DNA of 64,000 bases from Strongylocentrotus droebachiensis (GCA_035222895.1 JAVYIG010000898.1:62001-126000); one strand, 5' to 3'. Positions 44,330 through 55,660 are shown, counted from the first letter of the stretch. The notes: generated by a model from the sequence alone, not told the origin. Translations and numbers: made by a program.

Positions 44330-46640
44330 TACGAACGAAGTCTATTATGTAGAGGCTCTGTATCCTTGTCTGGGACTGGGGCTGTAGTCTGATTTCAAGA
44401 AAGGAAAACAATTTCGGGACAGTTCAAAAATAATGCTGGAAAATGGAAATTCAAATGATACCGTTTTAAAAACCAGTAATTAGATATGATTTTAGAACAA
44501 CAAGCAGAAGAAAATTCATTGCTCGACAGTCTAATTGATTGTATTTAAAACAGAGTATCTAATATACCTGATATGTAATAGTACACTGTCAATTAAAACA
44601 AATAACTAAATAAACAAACCAATATAGACCTCTTGACCCAAGACTGTGGGTTTTTATTGTTGAGCACTATTTAATTCTGCCCGGGTACACAGGCGAGGTG
44701 GGTTAAATGCTTTCAAATGTAAAAGGCCCTTTGTCGCAGGCCACGCTGACGACCCCCACCAAAAAAAATTATAAATTTTTTTAAAAAATTGTATCAATAA
44801 ATTAAAAAAATAGCAATAAATATGGACTTTGAGTGAGATACAAAGGGGTTTAACATAAGTTTTTCTATTATAAAGATTTTTTTTTAAGCACTTGTTGTGT
44901 ATCGAACCCGATACCTTCCAGTTACCAGGCAATTGCCTATCCAATAGACTATTGTGTCACAATGCCAATCTCTATGTATTTTTTCATATTGATACTTATC
45001 GTGTAGATGTAGCAAAAGACGTTTTTCTTTTTCAAAGATTAAAAAAAAAAACACTAGCTGGGTGTCGAACCCGATACCTTACACACACCAGGCAATTGCC
45101 TATCCACTAGACTAAATGTGTCACACTGTCAATCTCTATGTATTTTTTCATATTGATACTTATTGCTGTAGATGTAGCAAAAGATGTATTCTAACGACTA
45201 AGTAATTCAAAAAGTCGCTCTTAAAAATATAGCAATAAATATGGACTTTGAGTGAGATACAAAGGGGTTTAACATAAGTTTTTCTATTATAAAGATTTTT
45301 TTTTTAAGCACTTGTTGTGTATCGAACCCGATACCTTCCAGTTACCAGGCAATTGCCTATCCAATAGACTATTGTGTCACAATGCCAATCTCTATGTATT
45401 TTTTCATATTGATACTTATCGTGTAGATGTAGCAAAAGACGTTTTTCTTTTTCAAAGATTAAAAAAAAAAACACTAGCTGGGTGTCGAACCCGATACCTT
45501 ACACACACCAGGCAATTGCCTATCCACTAGACTAAATGTGTCACACTGTCAATCTCTATGTATTTTTTCATATTGATACTTATTGTTGTAGATGTAGCAA
45601 AAGATGTATTCTAACGACTAAGTAATTCAAAAAGTCGCTCTTAAAAATAAAGAAGATTATCACATGTCATTTACTCCTTTATTTAGGAGGTGGGGGAGGG
45701 GGGGGGGGGGGGGAGGGGGGTTGTCCCCTTAAAAAAAGAGATGGAAAGTCAATATCATGGGATGAAGAAAAATAATAATTAAAACAAAATAAAGGAGAAG
45801 CTGGGAGTCGAACCGGATACATTGCATTGTGAAGCGATCAGTCTTATCCACCAGACCACTTTGCCTCAGTGCTATTCTCTGGTTCGTTTGTTGTTGTTAA
45901 CACTTTCTGCATGTTAATGACTTTACAAAATATGCCGATTTACTGATTTCACGCTTTCGGGAGGCATATTTATTATTATTTTTGTAGTCCGATGTTATCA
46001 AGATTGCCCCTATTTTTTTCTTTCAGTTACTGATATTACTGATATATTAGGGAGGTTTTATGTTATTTTCATTAATTCTGCAAACTACTGACTTTAACTT
46101 AAAGTGATATGACAATAAGTCACTGCCCTGACATAGCATAATGAATGGAACACGGGTCTACTCAGTTTAGTATACGCTACGAATTCTACAAAAGGGCACC
46201 AATGAATAAAGCAAGCTTGGCTTTTCAATAGCTTGCACCTGCAATTTTTGAATAGTTACGTAACAAACTACTCAGCTCTTTCAGACATGGCATCAATTAA
46301 TGAATTGAAGAAAAAAATCCGACCCTCCCTTCATTGAGCGAATACTTTGGGCAAATACGTGGATTATCAAAGAGGTAATAATAGCATTCCTGACATTGCA
46401 ACAATGACAGCATTATTTTAAAGTATTGTCCCTAAAGGTGGCCTACTGAATAAGCTTTTTATCCTTGTCCGGGAGGACAAGGCCTTTCAATATCCCCATG
46501 CATAAGAAAAGAATAGGCTGGGGCTGTAGTCTGATTTCAAGAAAGGAAAACAATTTCGGGACAGTTCAAAAATAATGCTGGAAAATGGAAATTCAAATGA
46601 TACCGTTTTAAAAACCAGTAATTAGATATGATTTTAGATA
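44330..46640 (-). mobile_element. Repeat family F, copy c (inverted, rearranged)
   Basis: Reverse complement of family F. 44382-44700 matches 30700-31060, and 45660-46640 matches about 31000-32740. Thus the segment GGGGCTGTAGTCTGATTTCA through AAAACCAGTAATTAG occurs twice in the same direction (about 44387 and 46520, ~115 bp, identical as far as I can read), bracketing the copy. Between them lies a 420-bp tandem duplication with four tRNA-like modules. A further module (related to module 1) is at 45795-45870. The direct repeats could come from unequal recombination between two neighbouring copies. Confidence 0.72.
44811..45650 (-). repeat. 420-bp tandem duplication carrying tRNA-like modules
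   Basis: 44811-45230 and 45230-45650 are virtually identical, differing by one base in a T-run and one substitution seen (TTATTGCTGTAG versus TTATTGTTGTAG). Each unit has two minus-strand copies of tRNA-like module 2 (at about 44885-44960, 45050-45120, 45305-45380 and 45470-45540), with GAACCCGATACC as the complement of the B-box region. The near identity means a very recent duplication, or an assembly artefact. Confidence 0.9.
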
Positions 46641-47244
46641 TGGCATTTAAATACTGCGGCACCCGACGAGGCTGAGATATCACCAGCCAACCAGGCGGAC
46701 CCGCAGAGCCGCCCCGCTAGACCTAGGCCTAGGCTAAGTCAAGGCGTAGGCCTACGTAGATTCGATAGATTAATCACATTTTTGTTACAAGTGTGACTGA
46801 GTTCGGTAGTGTGTCTGGACAACTCGTTGTCGTTGGTAGTTCTACTAGATTCAGTCTTGAAAAAATGACAAGAACTTGCTTGAAACTTAATGAAAGCCCC
46901 TCAGAAAGGGTGACCAAACTCCAAAATTTTCCAGAGATTTTGAAAATATTAGAAAATGTGATATTCGATCTACGAATATGATTTCTCATATTTGATACAA
47001 ATTTATATAGCCTAGTCTAGATCTAATCTAGACTAGCCTAGATCTAGACTAGATTCTAGATCTAGTCTACATGGTCTAGACTCTAGATCTAGATTTCAAC
47101 AATCCTACCCTAGTCGAAAAATCTACCATCTTACCTGGGATAAGTGATCATGACGGGATTCCCATGCTTGTTATAAACACATCACTACAAATTTCTAAAC
47201 CTAAACCTAAACCATGTCGTGTTTACCTGTAGGCCTATGCCAAA
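46641..47244. other. Unrecognised DNA with a CTAG-rich palindromic patch
   Basis: 46660-46770 is GC-rich with CCTAGGCCTAGG-type self-complementary bases. 47008-47098 is built almost entirely from CTAG, CTAGA, TCTAGATC and AGATCTAG, giving many overlapping palindromes. No coding region is recognised. Confidence 0.65.
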
Positions 47245-47264
47245 GCAGACAAAACAGGAATGAA

Positions 47265-47850
47265 AACAGAATTGAACAAATTTGGTGAGTCTTCAAGACT
47301 CAACTGAAGAACATTATGGATAATTTCATTCCTACTAAGGTTATTAGTAAACGGAACAAAACCCCTTGGTTTCAAAGAAGGGCAGCCAGAATGGTATGCA
47401 ATGACTACAGGCAAACTACCAGCGTGACAAAACTTATGGTGGGGGTTAGGATGGGACCTGCTTTCTTTTCGAAGGAAGTTTTGAGGGTCTGTATATAAAT
47501 GCACAAAGCCTTGGGGGGGCACTTGGCCCTGCCGGTGTCGGACTACCTGCGTCCAGCTACACAAGCCTCCAGACGTACCTCAGGAAACTCCTTTATCCAA
47601 TACTCCACCCGCACCAATTGTTTTAAACACTCCTACATTCCACGTACCATCAAGGACTGGAACTCCCTACCCTCCGACATCTAAAGGACCACAAACATCG
47701 ACACTTTCAAACTCCAAGCAACCAACTTTTTCCGCAACTAAGACTCAAGCAATAAGAGCTAAACAAGCACAATGCGCACCCCCTCATCCTCCTTGCTTGG
47801 TTCCTAACGGAACGTTGAGGAGTATCCCAGAAGAAGAAATAGAAGAAAAA
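47265..47850 (+). pseudogene. L2-like LINE ORF2 remnant lacking the RT domain
   Basis: Reads FKTQLKNIMDNFIPTK and SKRNKTPWF, the linker that normally lies between endonuclease and RT, then continues in the same frame with QRRAARMVCNDYRQTTSV, the signature found after the RT and thumb. All RT blocks are missing between them (junction near 47374). The C-terminus is recognisable in another frame from 47499 (LPVSDYLRPA, SIPRTIKDWNSLPSDI-like). A short GAAGAAGAAATAGAAGAA tail at about 47830-47850 ends it, as in L2-type elements. Confidence 0.75.
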
Positions 47851-48269
47851 AAATTACTACAAAAGTCTCGTTCGATAACTTCTATTAGAAAATTTATTAA
47901 TTGTCAAAACTCAAACTTCAAAAGTAAACTTGGATTCAGCTGGAGTCCGGAGATATCACAATCTAACTCTTAAGAGTAAGATCTAAAAATTTGATGTTGG
48001 ATCACGGTGTGCCCGCTGCAACTAAAAAAGTCATAAAGACAACATAGACCTAGGTCTACATGATACAGGACAAATCGTTTCACGATGGTAACTTGGCTAG
48101 TGCTATTTCATGAATATTTTTAGCCAACTCTGAAAGCAAAAAAGAAGGCTTTATTTTTTAAAGGTATCCCAGACTCCAGACACACAACCCCACATCCTAC
48201 AATAGTATACAAATGATGCATGTGCATGAGTTCATTATACGATCTATCCGCACTCTAGTTGAGGGGTGC

Positions 48270-48625
48270 CAGGTAAAAATGTCAGAGGAAAAAATGTCAG
48301 AGGAAAAAATGTCAGAGGTAAAAATGTCAGAGGTAAAAATGTCAGAGGTAAAAATGTCAGAGGTAAAAATGTCAGAGGAAAAAATGTCAGAGGTAAAAAT
48401 GTCAGAGGTAAAAATGTCAGAGGAAAAGATGTCAGAGGAAAAAATGTCAGACGTAAAAATGTCAGAGGTAAAAATGTCAGAGGTAAAAATGTCAGAGGTA
48501 AAAATGTCAGAGGTAAAAATGTCAGAGGTAAAAATGTCAGAGGTAAAAATGTCAGAGGAAAAAATGTCAGAGGTAAAAATGTCAGAGGTAAAATTGTCAG
48601 AGGTAAAAATGTCAGAGGTACAAGC
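48270..48625 (+). repeat. 15-bp tandem array, left foldback arm (~23 copies)
   Basis: Copies alternate between GAGGTAAAAATGTCA and GAGGAAAAAATGTCA, with rare variants (GACGTAAAA, AAATTGTC). Because 15 is a multiple of three, three frames stay open and give MSEVKMSEEK-, RGKNV- and FLPLT-type repeats. None should be taken as a protein. Confidence 0.96.
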
Positions 48626-50235
48626 AAAACAAAATGAGTGCCGTCATCATGTCTCAGCACTTTTATTACACAGAATGTCGAGACGTACTGCTACTGCATG
48701 GGCTAGTCTATTATATTCCTTTCTTCCATAATGTAAATTTTATAAATGGCTGTGTGTTGTATTTCGTACATGTCCTGAGGATAATACAATGTGGAAAATA
48801 GATTTTGAAATTTATTTTGTTGTGATCAGGCTTGCATATATGTATGAATGTCTAACATTTGTTGATATTTTGAATCGGTTGATGTGTTAATGTTTGTGAA
48901 ACGGACCGGTTTGGCCGGTGGCAGCCTGCAACCGTCCAAACGAAAAAATGAAAGTTCTCGACAAAAGTCAAGTGTTAAAGTGAGTAGTGCATTTAGTACA
49001 AATAGTTACATATAATCACGAGGAATCACGAAAAGTTATTTATAAGGGTTGGGCGCCCCGAACTCTGCTAAAGCTTTAGCACCTCATGGCGGCAAAAGAA
49101 GTGGAGTAACAATAAGAAAATCAAGAAGTCGCTCCGAAAAGTAAAAACTCGCTCCGAAAACTAAAAACCCGCTCCAAAAAGTAAAAGACCGTCTCGATTC
49201 AGAAGCTCATCCCAATTTTAAACTCTCCGACAATTATAAATAACGATGTAATTTAAACCGAACCTCTGCAAAGCGCGCGCTTCTCTGGAATGTGATGGTG
49301 CGGTTGGCATTTAAAGATAAAGTTGAGTTCTGGTCTTGCGATTGCATTGTGAAAAAAACGGTGTGGAAGCAATCAGAAAAGGTTGATCATCTAGCATAAA
49401 CCTTTAAGTATTGGTATGTAGTGCAAGGTTTTGGAGTCATCAAAATGATAAAATCGTTGGCCCTTTCTTGGTAAAGTAACAAGCACTGTACACAGAAAGA
49501 TATTGATATGGGACTACACAAACATATGGCATACAAATCGGGCCTCATTTTAAAGCTGTTACTTGTCATATCTGGGATATGAAGTCATTTGAAATAGATT
49601 TTCAGGGAATAACTTTTTTCTTTGATGTTCTTCCACACTTGCATAATAAGAATGATAACAAACGCTCACACATTATTGTTCACCTTTCCCCAGAACTCAA
49701 CCTTCTCTTTAATTGATGTAACATCGGCGGCTTTCTGCTTTGTATCGGAGTAACAAAGCTGCTTATTGATTTTTCCCAGACTATTTTATACCGCAATAGT
49801 AATCTTTTATTGCAACGCGCGCACTTTGGGAATGTGATGGGTTTAGCATTGATAACATGGCTTTCTGCTTTGTTTCAGAGTATCAAAATACCAGCCCACA
49901 AGAAAGTGGAATTGTCGGAAATATGTATTATTGGAAATTACATATAATAGTAGTCATTGCCACGCAGTTAAAATGTCCAACAATCTTCAAAAGTGAAGGA
50001 GAAGTGGGGGGGGGGGGGAGGGGGAAGGTTCATAGATATCTGATCCTATTTTTGGGGCTGTACTGACTTTTCTTTTTATTTAATAATTACACCATGCATG
50101 GAGCGACAACTCAGCCTATAAAACATGGCCAAACTTCTCGATTTTAGAATTCTTTTTCCCCAGAAGTTTGCTCAGTGTACCAGTACCATGCGCGGCTTTT
50201 ACAAAAGCATAATATACCGGTATATAAATATTGAA

Positions 50236-50570
50236 TAAGGCAGACTAATGGGACATGCATGGTTGCTACTCCGAGTTTCACGCCTTGCAAGCGATCATCA
50301 GACAGGATAGCATTCTTACATGATTCCTCTGCAACCTTGGTAAACACGCTCAAAATAAGACTTAACTAATACAATACCTGAATACAATATAATAAGAATT
50401 ACTCATGAGTAATTCTAATTGTATTTTATTACTTAAGTCTTATTTTAGGGGTATTTGTACCAAGGTTGTAGGATAATCATGTTTAAGAATGCTATCAATT
50501 GCCTGATGATTGCTTGCAAGGCGCGAAACTCGGAGTAGAAACCATGTCCCATTAGTCTGCCTGCTCTGCC
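50236..50570. mobile_element. Hairpin element (near-complete palindrome)
   Basis: Two arms of about 165 bp meet at a perfect 22-bp palindrome centred between 50405 and 50406 (TTACTCATGAGTAA core). Matching outer landmarks are AGGCAGACTAATGGGACATG, CTACTCCGAGTTTC and CCTTGCAAGC. The arms differ by several substitutions and small indels. It lies inside the TU-like element, so it inserted there later or belongs to the inner domain. Confidence 0.88.
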
Positions 50571-50869
50571 TCGGCATTGACCACTGTTCGGAAGGATTTA
50601 TTAGCAAAGCATTATATAAGAGGAAGGGGGGAGAGCAGCCGGGTCACCGTGCCCCAGAAGAAGAATACCCCCCCCCTCGTCTTCCTTCGGCAATAATCGG
50701 GCAAAAAGTCACCATTTGGGGCCGAAATGTAAATAAATTTAACTGGGAAAGTGGAAAATAAAGCAGCGGTGAAATAACAACTGCAGAATATCCCTCGCTG
50801 TTCTTTTTCGATAAGCCTAATATATAACCCGGGTGTAACCATAACAAACTTGCCACATGATTTTGTTTT

Positions 50870-51260
50870 TAATTTATACCTCTAACATTTATACCTCTGA
50901 CATGTTTTCCTCTGACATTTTTCCCTCTGACATTTTTCCCTCTGACATTTTTACCTCTGACATTTTTACCTCTGACATTTTTTCCTCTGATATTTTTACC
51001 TCTGACAATTTTACCTCTGACATTTTTACCTCTGACATATTTTCCTCTGACATTTTTGCCTATGACATTTTTTCCTCTGACATTTTTACCTCTGACATTT
51101 TTACCTCTGACATTTTTTCCTCTGACATTTTTACCTCTGACATTTTTACCTCTGACATTTTTACCTCTGACATTTTTTCCTCTGACATTTTTACCTCTGA
51201 CATTTTTACCTCTGACATTTTTACCTCTGACATTTTTTCCTCTGACATGTTTACACCGAG
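50870..51260 (-). repeat. 15-bp tandem array, right foldback arm (~25 copies)
   Basis: Reverse complement of the left array (TTTTTACCTCTGACA). It carries its own variants (CCTCTGATATTTT, CCTATGACATT, CCTCTAACATTTA at the inner edge). The arms share the unit but not a common order of variants, so they have evolved separately since duplication. Confidence 0.96.
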
Positions 51261-51386
51261 CCAGTTGAGGCTGTGTGTACATGTATCTATCGCTTGAAGC
51301 CGTTAGGCCGAGTGCGATAGATACACACAGCATCAACGAGGGCGGATAGATCGTATAATGAACGAATGAAATCATGCATCATTTGT

Positions 51387-52280
51387 TTTATACAACGAAA
51401 CTCCTAGATCCTTGTTATTTGATGTAAAAAGTATTCATTCAAGATTGTTTTGTGACAGTATATGGCCGACAAATAAATCTCAAGTTTAATAAGGCTTAAT
51501 TTAGTGCGCACACATAGCTATAGATATAGCAAGCGCACTAATTACCTCTATACCCATTTACGCATAGTGCTGCGCAAGAATAGGCTCATGCTCACGCAGT
51601 ATTAAACGCTCATAACCTCTACGCGCACTACTGCGCTCTGAAAACGAGTTCAATAGTACTGGAAAATATTGCACTCCTTTTCATGAAAACGAGTGCAATA
51701 GGCTCAGTAAATGAATCACACGTGACCGCGCATGACCAATCATTTGATTAGGATCTGGGAGTGAGTTGTATAATACAAGATGAACCTCAAATCCTACAGC
51801 CCCTATTTATTCTATCATCAATAATAAAGAAAATGAAAGTTTATGAAATTTGTCATAACAACTAGATCACCTTGCAAGATACATCACAGAGTTGCCAATT
51901 TGTGTCTGATTGTCGCAACTTCAAAAATGTATTTATAAATTTCTTTTTCTTTATCGGAATTTGCAAACTTTCACTGACCTGTTCTTCTCATTTTTCTCCT
52001 CCTATTAAAGTCAACTTAATATCGGGGAGGACTTCTCCTTCAGTAGATAAAATTAACAATAAATTGAGCGATTGATAAATATATATATAGTTTCGAATTT
52101 AAAGCTGAATTTATTATAGTCACAGATTGGGTGAAATTACAAATCCAAGCATTTAAGCTGAATTGTTCTTCTCCATCCACATCCAAAAAAGCACACAAAA
52201 CTACTGAACCGCTTGCTGATGTTGCCCACTGTTCTCTTTCAAAGTTGTTTTTATATGAAATATCCTCAGACATCAGAATT
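51387..52280. other. Unrecognised DNA
   Basis: Contains short GCGCAC/CTGCGC-type repeated words (51505-51640) and a CGAGTTCAATAG/CGAGTGCAATAG direct pair (51645-51700). No gene is recognised. Confidence 0.5.
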
Positions 52281-52620
52281 GGAGTGGTTTAAGGCGCTTG
52301 ACTGTAGATGCGAAGGTCGAGGGTTCGAATCTCGACACGGCACTAATATCCTTTGGCAAGATATTTACCTGCATTTGCTACTCTCCACCCAGGTGTTAAA
52401 TGGGTACCCGGTAAGATGCGAACGTTCATGTGGTTGGACGAGCAAGTGTGCGCTTGTAAAATGGTGACTGGCTGGAATGCTCCCCAGGGAGTGGAAAATG
52501 TGCACACATTGTGTGCGGGTAAGCCTGAATCCGATGACCTGGGTAATGATATATCTGTAAAGCGCTTCTATCGTTGGATTGAGCGCTATATACAAAAAAC
52601 TGAATATTATTATTATTATC
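52281..52620 (+). mobile_element. tRNA-derived SINE
   Basis: A head with A-box-like GTGGTTTAAGGCGCTTGAC and B-box GGGTTCGAATCTCG is followed by a body with TTTGGCAAGATATTTACC, CTCTCCACCCAGGTGTTAAA, GGGTACCCGGTAAGATGCG and GCTCCCCAGGGAGTGG, and a 3' end TAAAGCGCTTC...GAGCGCTATATA with an (ATT)n tail. Head, body, LINE-like tail and short repeat tail are the standard SINE layout. The body sequence is one I associate with abundant sea-urchin SINEs. It looks complete. SINEs are mobilised by the enzymes of partner LINEs. Confidence 0.88.
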
Positions 52621-53678
52621 AATAAACATTGTAATGATATTCTCTACTAGAGCATCACACTGGTTTAGATCAATATATTTTATTTTATTTCATTCAAACT
52701 TTCACCAGCCTGCTTCTGATTTGTCTGACTTTCTGTTAACTAGTTGTCTATCAAGGTTGGAATTGGATGTCACTCACAATCCTGACTTTTTACTTGCAGA
52801 TCAATTTAAATGGCACCACAAACACTGACTGATGATTGTGATAATTACTTTTCCATTTTTTGTCTTCAATACAGGCAGCAACAGAGGTACAAAAAGAGCT
52901 TCATTCTTCATCCTAATTGCACTTTCAAACATCGGTATGTCTCGTCAGGTGAGAATCTTTGTAGTCTATATATTAGTCCAGTAGACAGTACCATATACCA
53001 TGTACATGACCTAGAAAAGTTGATAAGCACAAGGTTTTTTTGTTGATTTGTGTTCTAGATGGGTATTGAAGTAAATTCAGCTTGGTTGCCAGCTTGGCAA
53101 ACTTGGGGAAACTTTTTTAATAGCCATATTAGCATAATCATCTAATTAGCATTATGTGCAATATGTAATAAGGTTGCTAATCTCAATCCAGGAAGCCTGA
53201 AAACATGGATAATACGACTTCTCAAGGTCTATGTCAAGGAATTTATTTATGACACCAGTTTTTATTTGTAAGTAATACAATTGTCTTAAATAGCATAATT
53301 AGCATACTTATGTACAATATATGGACTTCAGTGTCATTGTTTATCTATAAAGCCTAAAAATGGTGCAATGCAACATTGTATATCACCTTTTGAAAGACTA
53401 CACATTAATTCATGAGAAGATATTCCATGTAGATGTAGTATAATTAGCCTAATTACACTGTATGTGCAATATGTAATGTTGCTCATCTTAATCCACAAAG
53501 ACTGAAAACATGGATAATATGACTCTTCCAGGGATTTCCAAGACGAGGGATTCATTTGTGACAACAATTTTTATTTTGTAAGTAATGCAATTGGCTTAAT
53601 ATGTAATTATTGTTCTAAAAAGCCTAATTAGCATATTTGTAGAATACAATTATTTGGGACTCTACTTAGCTTAACAAA

Positions 53679-53940
53679 TTGTATGTCCAATGTGGTGGTT
53701 ATCTTGGTCGCAAGGCAACGTTGTCGAACCTCATGAAATGTGTAGGAAATGACGAGGTCATCATATGCATTGATGGTTGGGCTTCAGTCATTCTATTTAG
53801 AGAGCCTGTCGGAAACACACTGAAGATGGTTAAAGCAAATGATAGTGATGGAATTGATGATGTGGTGAGACAGGTCAGGGATGTTGAATACATCAGTGCG
53901 AACTATGATCTGTTTACGGTATGTTTACCAAAGCCAGAAC
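53679..53940 (+). pseudogene. Exon-like fragment captured in the foldback element
   Basis: The open frame reads GGYLGRKATLSNLMKCVGND, then EVIICIDGWASVILFREPVG, NTLKMVKANDSDGIDDVV and RQVRDVEYISANYDLF before a donor-like ACG|GTATGT at about 53918. The composition (balanced, with Trp, Asp and Glu; no repeats) is that of a real protein, unlike other frames nearby. I cannot name the family. It sits exactly between the inverted halves, so it is either a captured host exon or part of the element's own gene. The frame continues past the donor into repeat sequence to 54035, which I do not regard as coding. Confidence 0.5.
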
Positions 53941-54828
53941 CATTGAGAGTTCAAACCCGTTGTTGCTCAAGCTTGTGGCAGAATTCCTGGAAAAGTCATA
54001 TTATCCATGTGTTCAGGCCTCCTGGATTAAGATGAGCAACATTATTACATATTGCACATATATGCTAATTAGATTATTACGCTAATTAGGCTAATTATGC
54101 TACATGTACATGGAATATCTTCTCATGAATTAATGATAGAGTCTTTCAAAAGTGATCTAAAATGTTTCATTGCACCATTTTTAGGCTTTATTTATAATCA
54201 GGGCTCTGTGGAAGACCAGGTTTTTATATTTTGTATACTGAACAGACTACCCTGAATAAAGAAGTGAAATAAATAAAATAAATAAATAATGACAATGAAG
54301 TCCATATATTGTACACATGCGTATTAGCTCATTATGCCAATTATGCTATTCAAGACAATTGCATTACTTGGAATAAAAAGTTGGTGTCATAAATGAATTC
54401 CTTGTCATAGAAAACCCTTGAAAAATTGTATTATCCATGTTTTCAGGCTTCCTGGATTAAGATTGGCAACATTATTACATATTGCACATAATATGCTAAT
54501 TAGATTATTACGCTAATTACTGTAGGCTAATTATACTACATCTACATGGAATATCTTCTCATGAATTAATGATTAGTCTTTAAAAAGTGATTTAAAATGT
54601 TGCAATGCACCATTTTTAGGCTTTATAGATAAACAATGACACTGAAGTCCATATATTGTACATAAGTATGCTAATTAGGCTATTTCAGACGATTGTATTA
54701 CTTTAAAATAAAAACTGGGGTCATAAACAAATTCCTTGACATAATAAAAGTTTAAACCCTTGAAAGGTCATAATCTACATGTATGTTTTCAGGCTTCCTG
54801 GATTGAGATAAGCAACATTATTATGCCT

Positions 54829-55660
54829 AGTTCACACCGACGCCGAATGTCGCGCTTTAAATCAGCGATCAATTCGGCATCATTTTTTCAAAAAATCTCA
54901 CGATCTCCTGAGATATGTTATGCTAAGTTCACACCGACGCCGAATTGATGGCGCATTAAATCGGCGAGCAAAGCGGCGGCAAAGCGTAACAAAGCTTAAT
55001 TAAAGCGTAAAGACCGTAATAGAGCGTGAGAAAGCTTTGAGCAATTCGGGACATTCGGCAAGAGCGCCAAAAATTTAAACTCTGTTAAGCTTTCCTACGC
55101 TTTGAGCAAAACTTTGATAAGCTTTGTGAAGCTTTGATAAGCTTTAATACGCTCTCCCCGCTTTACGCAATTCGTGACAGATCGCCTCAAATTTTTAAAC
55201 AGTTTAAAAAATTTGGCGCTCTTGCCGAATGTTCCGAATTGCTCAAAGCTTTCTCACGCTCTATTACGGTCTTTACGCTTTAATTAAGCTCTGTTACGCT
55301 TTGAGCAATTCGGGACATTCGGCAAGAGCGCCAAAAATTTAAACTCTGTTAAGCTTTCCTACGCTTTGAGCAAAACTTTGATAAGCTTTGTGAAGCTTTG
55401 ATAAGCTTTAATACGCTCTCCCCGCTTTACGCAAAGCTTTAATACGCTCTCCCCGCTTTACGCAATTCGTGACAGATCGCCTCAAATTTTTAAACAGTTT
55501 AAAAAATTTGGCGCTCTTGCCGAATGTTCTGAATTGCTCAAAGCTTTCTCACGCTCTATTACGGTCTTTACGCTTTAATTAAGCTCTGTTACGCTTTGCC
55601 GCCGCTTTGCTCGCCGATTTAATGCGCCATCAATTCGGCGTCGGTGTGAACTTAGCATAA
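54829..55660. mobile_element. Palindromic TIR element (TTATGCTAAGTTCACACCGA ends)
   Basis: The left arm from 54918 and right arm ending 55660 match for about 165 bp with only a few mismatches (TTATGCTAAGTTCACACCGA, ATTAAATCGGCGAGCAAAGC, TAAAGACCGTAATAGAGCGT). A second, diverged left end (TAGTTCACACCGACGCCGAA) begins near 54829, so there are two left ends and one right end. The middle repeats its own arm sequence in both orientations (55020-55215 and 55300-55520), including AAGCTTT/ACGCTTT words. It is non-coding. Confidence 0.85.

Larger units (their letters stand above)
48209..51386. mobile_element. TU-like foldback element with 15-bp tandem arms
   Basis: The outer ends are complementary: ACAAATGATGCATG (48209) with CATGCATCATTTGT (ending 51386), followed on both sides by TTCATTATACGATCTATCC. 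Each arm then has a long array of the 15-bp unit AGAGGTAAAAATGTC (48270-48625 on the plus strand, 50870-51260 on the minus strand). From memory, sea-urchin TU elements are foldback transposons whose arms have an outer domain of 15-bp tandem repeats, which matches. The ~2.2-kb centre (48626-50870) holds a hairpin element (50236-50566) and no recognised gene. Confidence 0.85.

Noticed and set aside
25470-45870. True tRNA genes
   Set aside because: A- and B-boxes are present, but the acceptor and T-stems do not pair and several copies sit in one repeat family. They are better described as tRNA-derived modules.
44382-46640. LTR retrotransposon, because of the near-identical ~115-bp direct repeats 2.1 kb apart
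   Set aside because: The repeats are internal parts of family F, lack TG...CA ends and a primer-binding site, and enclose no gag or pol sequence.
48270-51260. CRISPR-like arrays
   Set aside because: Direct repeats of 15, ~30 and ~31 bp exist, but there are no unique spacers of constant length, no cas genes, and the genome is eukaryotic.
48213-51375. Long repetitive frames (MSEVKMSEEK-, RGKNV- and FLPLT-type) on both strands
   Set aside because: The 15-bp unit is a multiple of three, so every stop-free frame stays open. Three frames per array are open at once, which marks them as artefacts.
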